From Milkweed yellows phytoplasma str. MW1 (GTDB lineage: Bacteria > Bacillota_I > Bacilli_A > Acholeplasmatales > Acholeplasmataceae), in contig NZ_AKIL01000041.1 in assembly GCF_000309485.1 (NCBI RefSeq), positions 1 through 6,927 of the forward strand: DNA of 6,927 nt, in the 5' to 3' direction. The translations under genes and the position numbers were made by a program. A model generated the notes under the pieces. It searched no databases, had not been told where the DNA came from, and worked only from the letters and a program-made list of their open reading frames with translations. Below, one piece after another: positions 5,729 to 6,927 of this stretch; position 1 is the first letter of the stretch, and each line of letters starts with the position of its first letter.

Positions 5729-5760
5729 CTTTTCAAAGACTAAAAAATAATTTCCTATCT

Positions 5761-5785
5761 TTTCTAAAAATATTTTTAGAAAGGA
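5761..5785 (+). promoter_or_regulatory. 22-bp palindrome overlapping the sigma-gene Shine-Dalgarno
   Basis: TTTCTAAAAAT (5761-5771) and ATTTTTAGAAA (5772-5782) form a perfect palindrome. Its right end shares bases with the AAGGA Shine-Dalgarno (5781-5785), which lies 5 nt before the ATG at 5791. It could be a dimeric repressor site or an RNA fold that hides the ribosome-binding site; the sequence alone does not decide. Confidence 0.45.
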
Positions 5786-5790
5786 ATTAA

Positions 5791-6418
5791 ATGTTAAGAG
5801 AAAAATTATTTAAAGATTTTTTAAAAAATAAAAAGAATTTAGAAATTCGTAATAAATTAATCGTTTTATATTTACCCTTAGTAAAAAAACTAGTTTTTAA
5901 ATTTAAATATTATCCATGCGTACTTCAAAAACAAGATTTATATCAAGAAGGGGTTTTAGGATTGATCAAGGCTTTAGATAATTATTTAGATTTAGGTTAT
6001 GACTTTATCGCTTATGCGACGCCAACTATAAAATCAGAAATCAGAGAATTAATAAGAAAAAGTCATTTGCCTTGCATTCCTCAAAAAACTCATAAAACCA
6101 ATAACACTTCTTTTCAAGAAGAAAAAACACACATGGCATTATAAAATCCTTAACCCTCATCAATTATGGTTAAAACAAGTAAATCATGAACTATTTTTAA
6201 AGAAACTAAAAACTAAATTAAGCCGAAAGGAATTTAACGTCATTAGATTAAATTTTGGAGTTCCTTTAGAAAATATTAATGAAACTTATCAACCGAGTTA
6301 TTCCAATCAAGAAATCACCCAAATACTAAATTTAACCTTAAGACAAATAGAAAATATTAAAAACATCGCCATCAAAAAAATAAACCCAAATTATAAAAAT
6401 AAGGAGAATAAAAAATGA
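5791..6418 (+). pseudogene. Sigma-70-like RNA polymerase sigma factor, frameshifted
   Basis: The first frame (5791-6144, 117 aa) carries sigma region 2: RNKLIVLYLPLVKKL (20-34), then DLYQEGVLGLIKALDNY (49-65), then YATPTIKSEIRELIRK (75-90), the core-binding and -10-recognition part. It ends in an off-family tail, EEKTHMAL, and TAA. The next frame continues without a stop through KTHWHYKIL-type sequence, a KLSRKEFNVIRLNFG segment and SNQEITQILNLTLRQIE (a region 4 helix-turn-helix), to TGA at 6416-6418. Removing one base around 6122-6133 (an A6 run followed by ACACACA) would restore one protein of ~208 aa, close to the small FliA/SigF-like factors of phytoplasma PMUs. Its TGA overlaps the next gene's ATG as ATGA. 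As written, the product has no region 4 and should not recognise -35 elements. Real decay or a homopolymer sequencing error. Confidence 0.85.
6381..6407 (+). repeat. Direct repeat, copy 1 (leader of the DUF2963-type gene)
   Basis: A 27-nt segment from TAAACCC to AAGGAGA is repeated at 6723-6749 with one mismatch. This copy forms the last codons of the sigma gene and also supplies the AAGGAGA Shine-Dalgarno for the ATG at 6415. Confidence 0.8.
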
Positions 6419-6702
6419 AAACAATCAAAAAAGAATTTAATCAGTACGGACTAAAAGTTATTGGTGAATACGAAAAAGATACTGGCAAGACAGTTAAAGA
6501 AACTTATTATGACGGAAAAACTATTAGTTCTGTACGTGAATATGATAAAGACAATGATAATAAGGTTAAAGTAATTTATTACCAATCCAACGGAAAAACT
6601 ATTGATTATGTAGAAGAATATGATGAACATGATGATGATGAACTAGTTAGAATAATTTATTATAATTCTGATGGTAAAATTAATTTTATTTCAGAAGAAT
6701 AA
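6415..6702 (+). CDS. DUF2963-type repeat protein
   Basis: This intact 95-aa protein consists of a short N-terminal stretch and three ~25-residue repeats (about 18-41, 42-67, 68-94). Each has an EY(D/E)-acidic start, a K/R-rich YY strand, then (D/N)GK(T/I)I followed by a V/I-E end. I recognise this as the DUF2963 repeat found in phytoplasmas; its function is not known. No signal peptide or membrane segment is present, unlike the broken paralogue at 278-856, so this copy is predicted cytosolic. The protein is strongly acidic towards the C-terminus (EYDEHDDDE at 68-76). Translation is probably coupled to the sigma gene (ATGA overlap), with an AAGGAGA Shine-Dalgarno 7 nt upstream. The gene lies between two near-identical 27-nt repeats, suggesting it was duplicated into or inserted between the sigma and ssb genes. 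Confidence 0.85.
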   Translation: MKTIKKEFNQYGLKVIGEYEKDTGKTVKETYYDGKTISSVREYDKDNDNKVKVIYYQSNGKTIDYVEEYDEHDDDELVRIIYYNSDGKINFISEE

Positions 6703-6722
6703 TTCAATAAAAAACTAAAAAC

Positions 6723-6749
6723 TAAACCTAAATTATAAAAATAAGGAGA
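6723..6749 (+). repeat. Direct repeat, copy 2 (leader of ssb)
   Basis: This copy differs from 6381-6407 by one base (TAAACCT against TAAACCC). It provides the AAGGAGA Shine-Dalgarno 6 nt before the ssb ATG at 6756. Confidence 0.8.
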
Positions 6750-6755
6750 AATAAA

Positions 6756-6920
6756 ATGTTAAACAAAGTTCAATTAATTGGTAATATCGCTCATAACCTA
6801 GAAAAACAATATATCAATAGCAACAACGAACAAATACCTAAAATAGATTTTAATTTAGCAATTAATAATAAGGATAAAGTTCAATACATCCCTTGTGTTG
6901 TTTTTCGTAATCAAGTATAG
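6756..6920 (+). pseudogene. ssb: Single-stranded DNA-binding protein, truncated
   Basis: SSB coats single-stranded DNA during replication, recombination and repair. The start MLNKVQLIGNIAHNLEKQ and the later strands DFNLAINNKDK and YIPCVVFRNQ (residues 31-53) match the first half of the SSB OB-fold. TAG at 6918-6920 then ends the frame after 54 codons. SSB proteins normally have ~100 residues of OB-fold followed by an acidic C-terminal tail, so half the fold is missing and the product is unlikely to bind DNA. The window ends 7 bases later, so a frameshift, nonsense mutation or inserted element just beyond cannot be told apart. It follows the DUF2963-type gene with a strong AAGGAGA Shine-Dalgarno. 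Small extra ssb copies are typical of phytoplasma PMUs. Confidence 0.8.
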
Positions 6921-6927
6921 AGTAGGT

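Noticed and set aside
6113..6152. Programmed frameshifting in the sigma gene
   Set aside because: The required shift is +1 and the local codons (GAA AAA ACA) do not form a standard -1 slippery heptamer; a one-base insertion in a homopolymer is simpler.
1..6927. CRISPR array or tRNA genes
   Set aside because: No regularly spaced repeats; the only tRNA-like ends belong to tmRNA.

Overview
The base composition is very AT-rich, UGA acts as a stop (jetA and the sigma gene both end in TGA), and the gene families are those of phytoplasmas: DUF2963-type repeat proteins, a small sigma-70-like factor, a short ssb, and a membrane-anchored coiled-coil protein. I therefore read the window as part of a 'Candidatus Phytoplasma' chromosome (Mollicutes, Acholeplasmatales), probably two decaying pieces of potential mobile unit (PMU)-like accessory DNA on either side of a core stretch that carries ssrA. 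The assignment rests on family recognition from memory, not on a search.

Layout. Positions 1-277 are an edge: an unassigned, unusually GC-rich first ~50 bases, then AT-rich spacer with a 33-nt bidirectional palindromic terminator. Positions 278-3854 are all minus-strand. In transcription order they hold a membrane-anchored coiled-coil protein (3854-2610), an intact JetA-family kleisin (2430-1033), a possible 41-codon ORF (1000-875), and a membrane-anchored DUF2963-type gene broken by one in-frame TAA (856-278). A divergent promoter region (3855-4095) leads to a plus-strand nitroreductase (4096-4710) and two strong hairpins. Next comes tmRNA (ssrA, minus, 5387-4907). Positions 5388-5790 hold a likely minus-strand terminator, a possible 42-aa membrane ORF, an IS3-like end sequence and a clear plus-strand terminator. 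From 5791 a plus-strand cluster runs off the window: a frameshifted sigma factor, an intact DUF2963-type gene and an ssb that stops after 54 codons.

How they fit together. Nitroreductase and ssrA look like ordinary housekeeping genes. The flanking blocks look like accessory DNA in decay: one nonsense mutation, one frameshift and one truncation. Against that background the full-length, uninterrupted JetA homologue stands out. JetA is the kleisin subunit of the Wadjet (MksBEFG/JetABCD) SMC-like anti-plasmid system. Its normal partners JetB, JetC and JetD are not visible; the gene sits between a membrane-anchored coiled-coil gene and a DUF2963-type pseudogene. This orphan JetA cassette is the most interesting item in the window. 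The sigma factor, DUF2963 and ssb genes were probably cotranscribed: the first two overlap by ATGA, and a near-identical leader with an AAGGAGA Shine-Dalgarno precedes the second and third.
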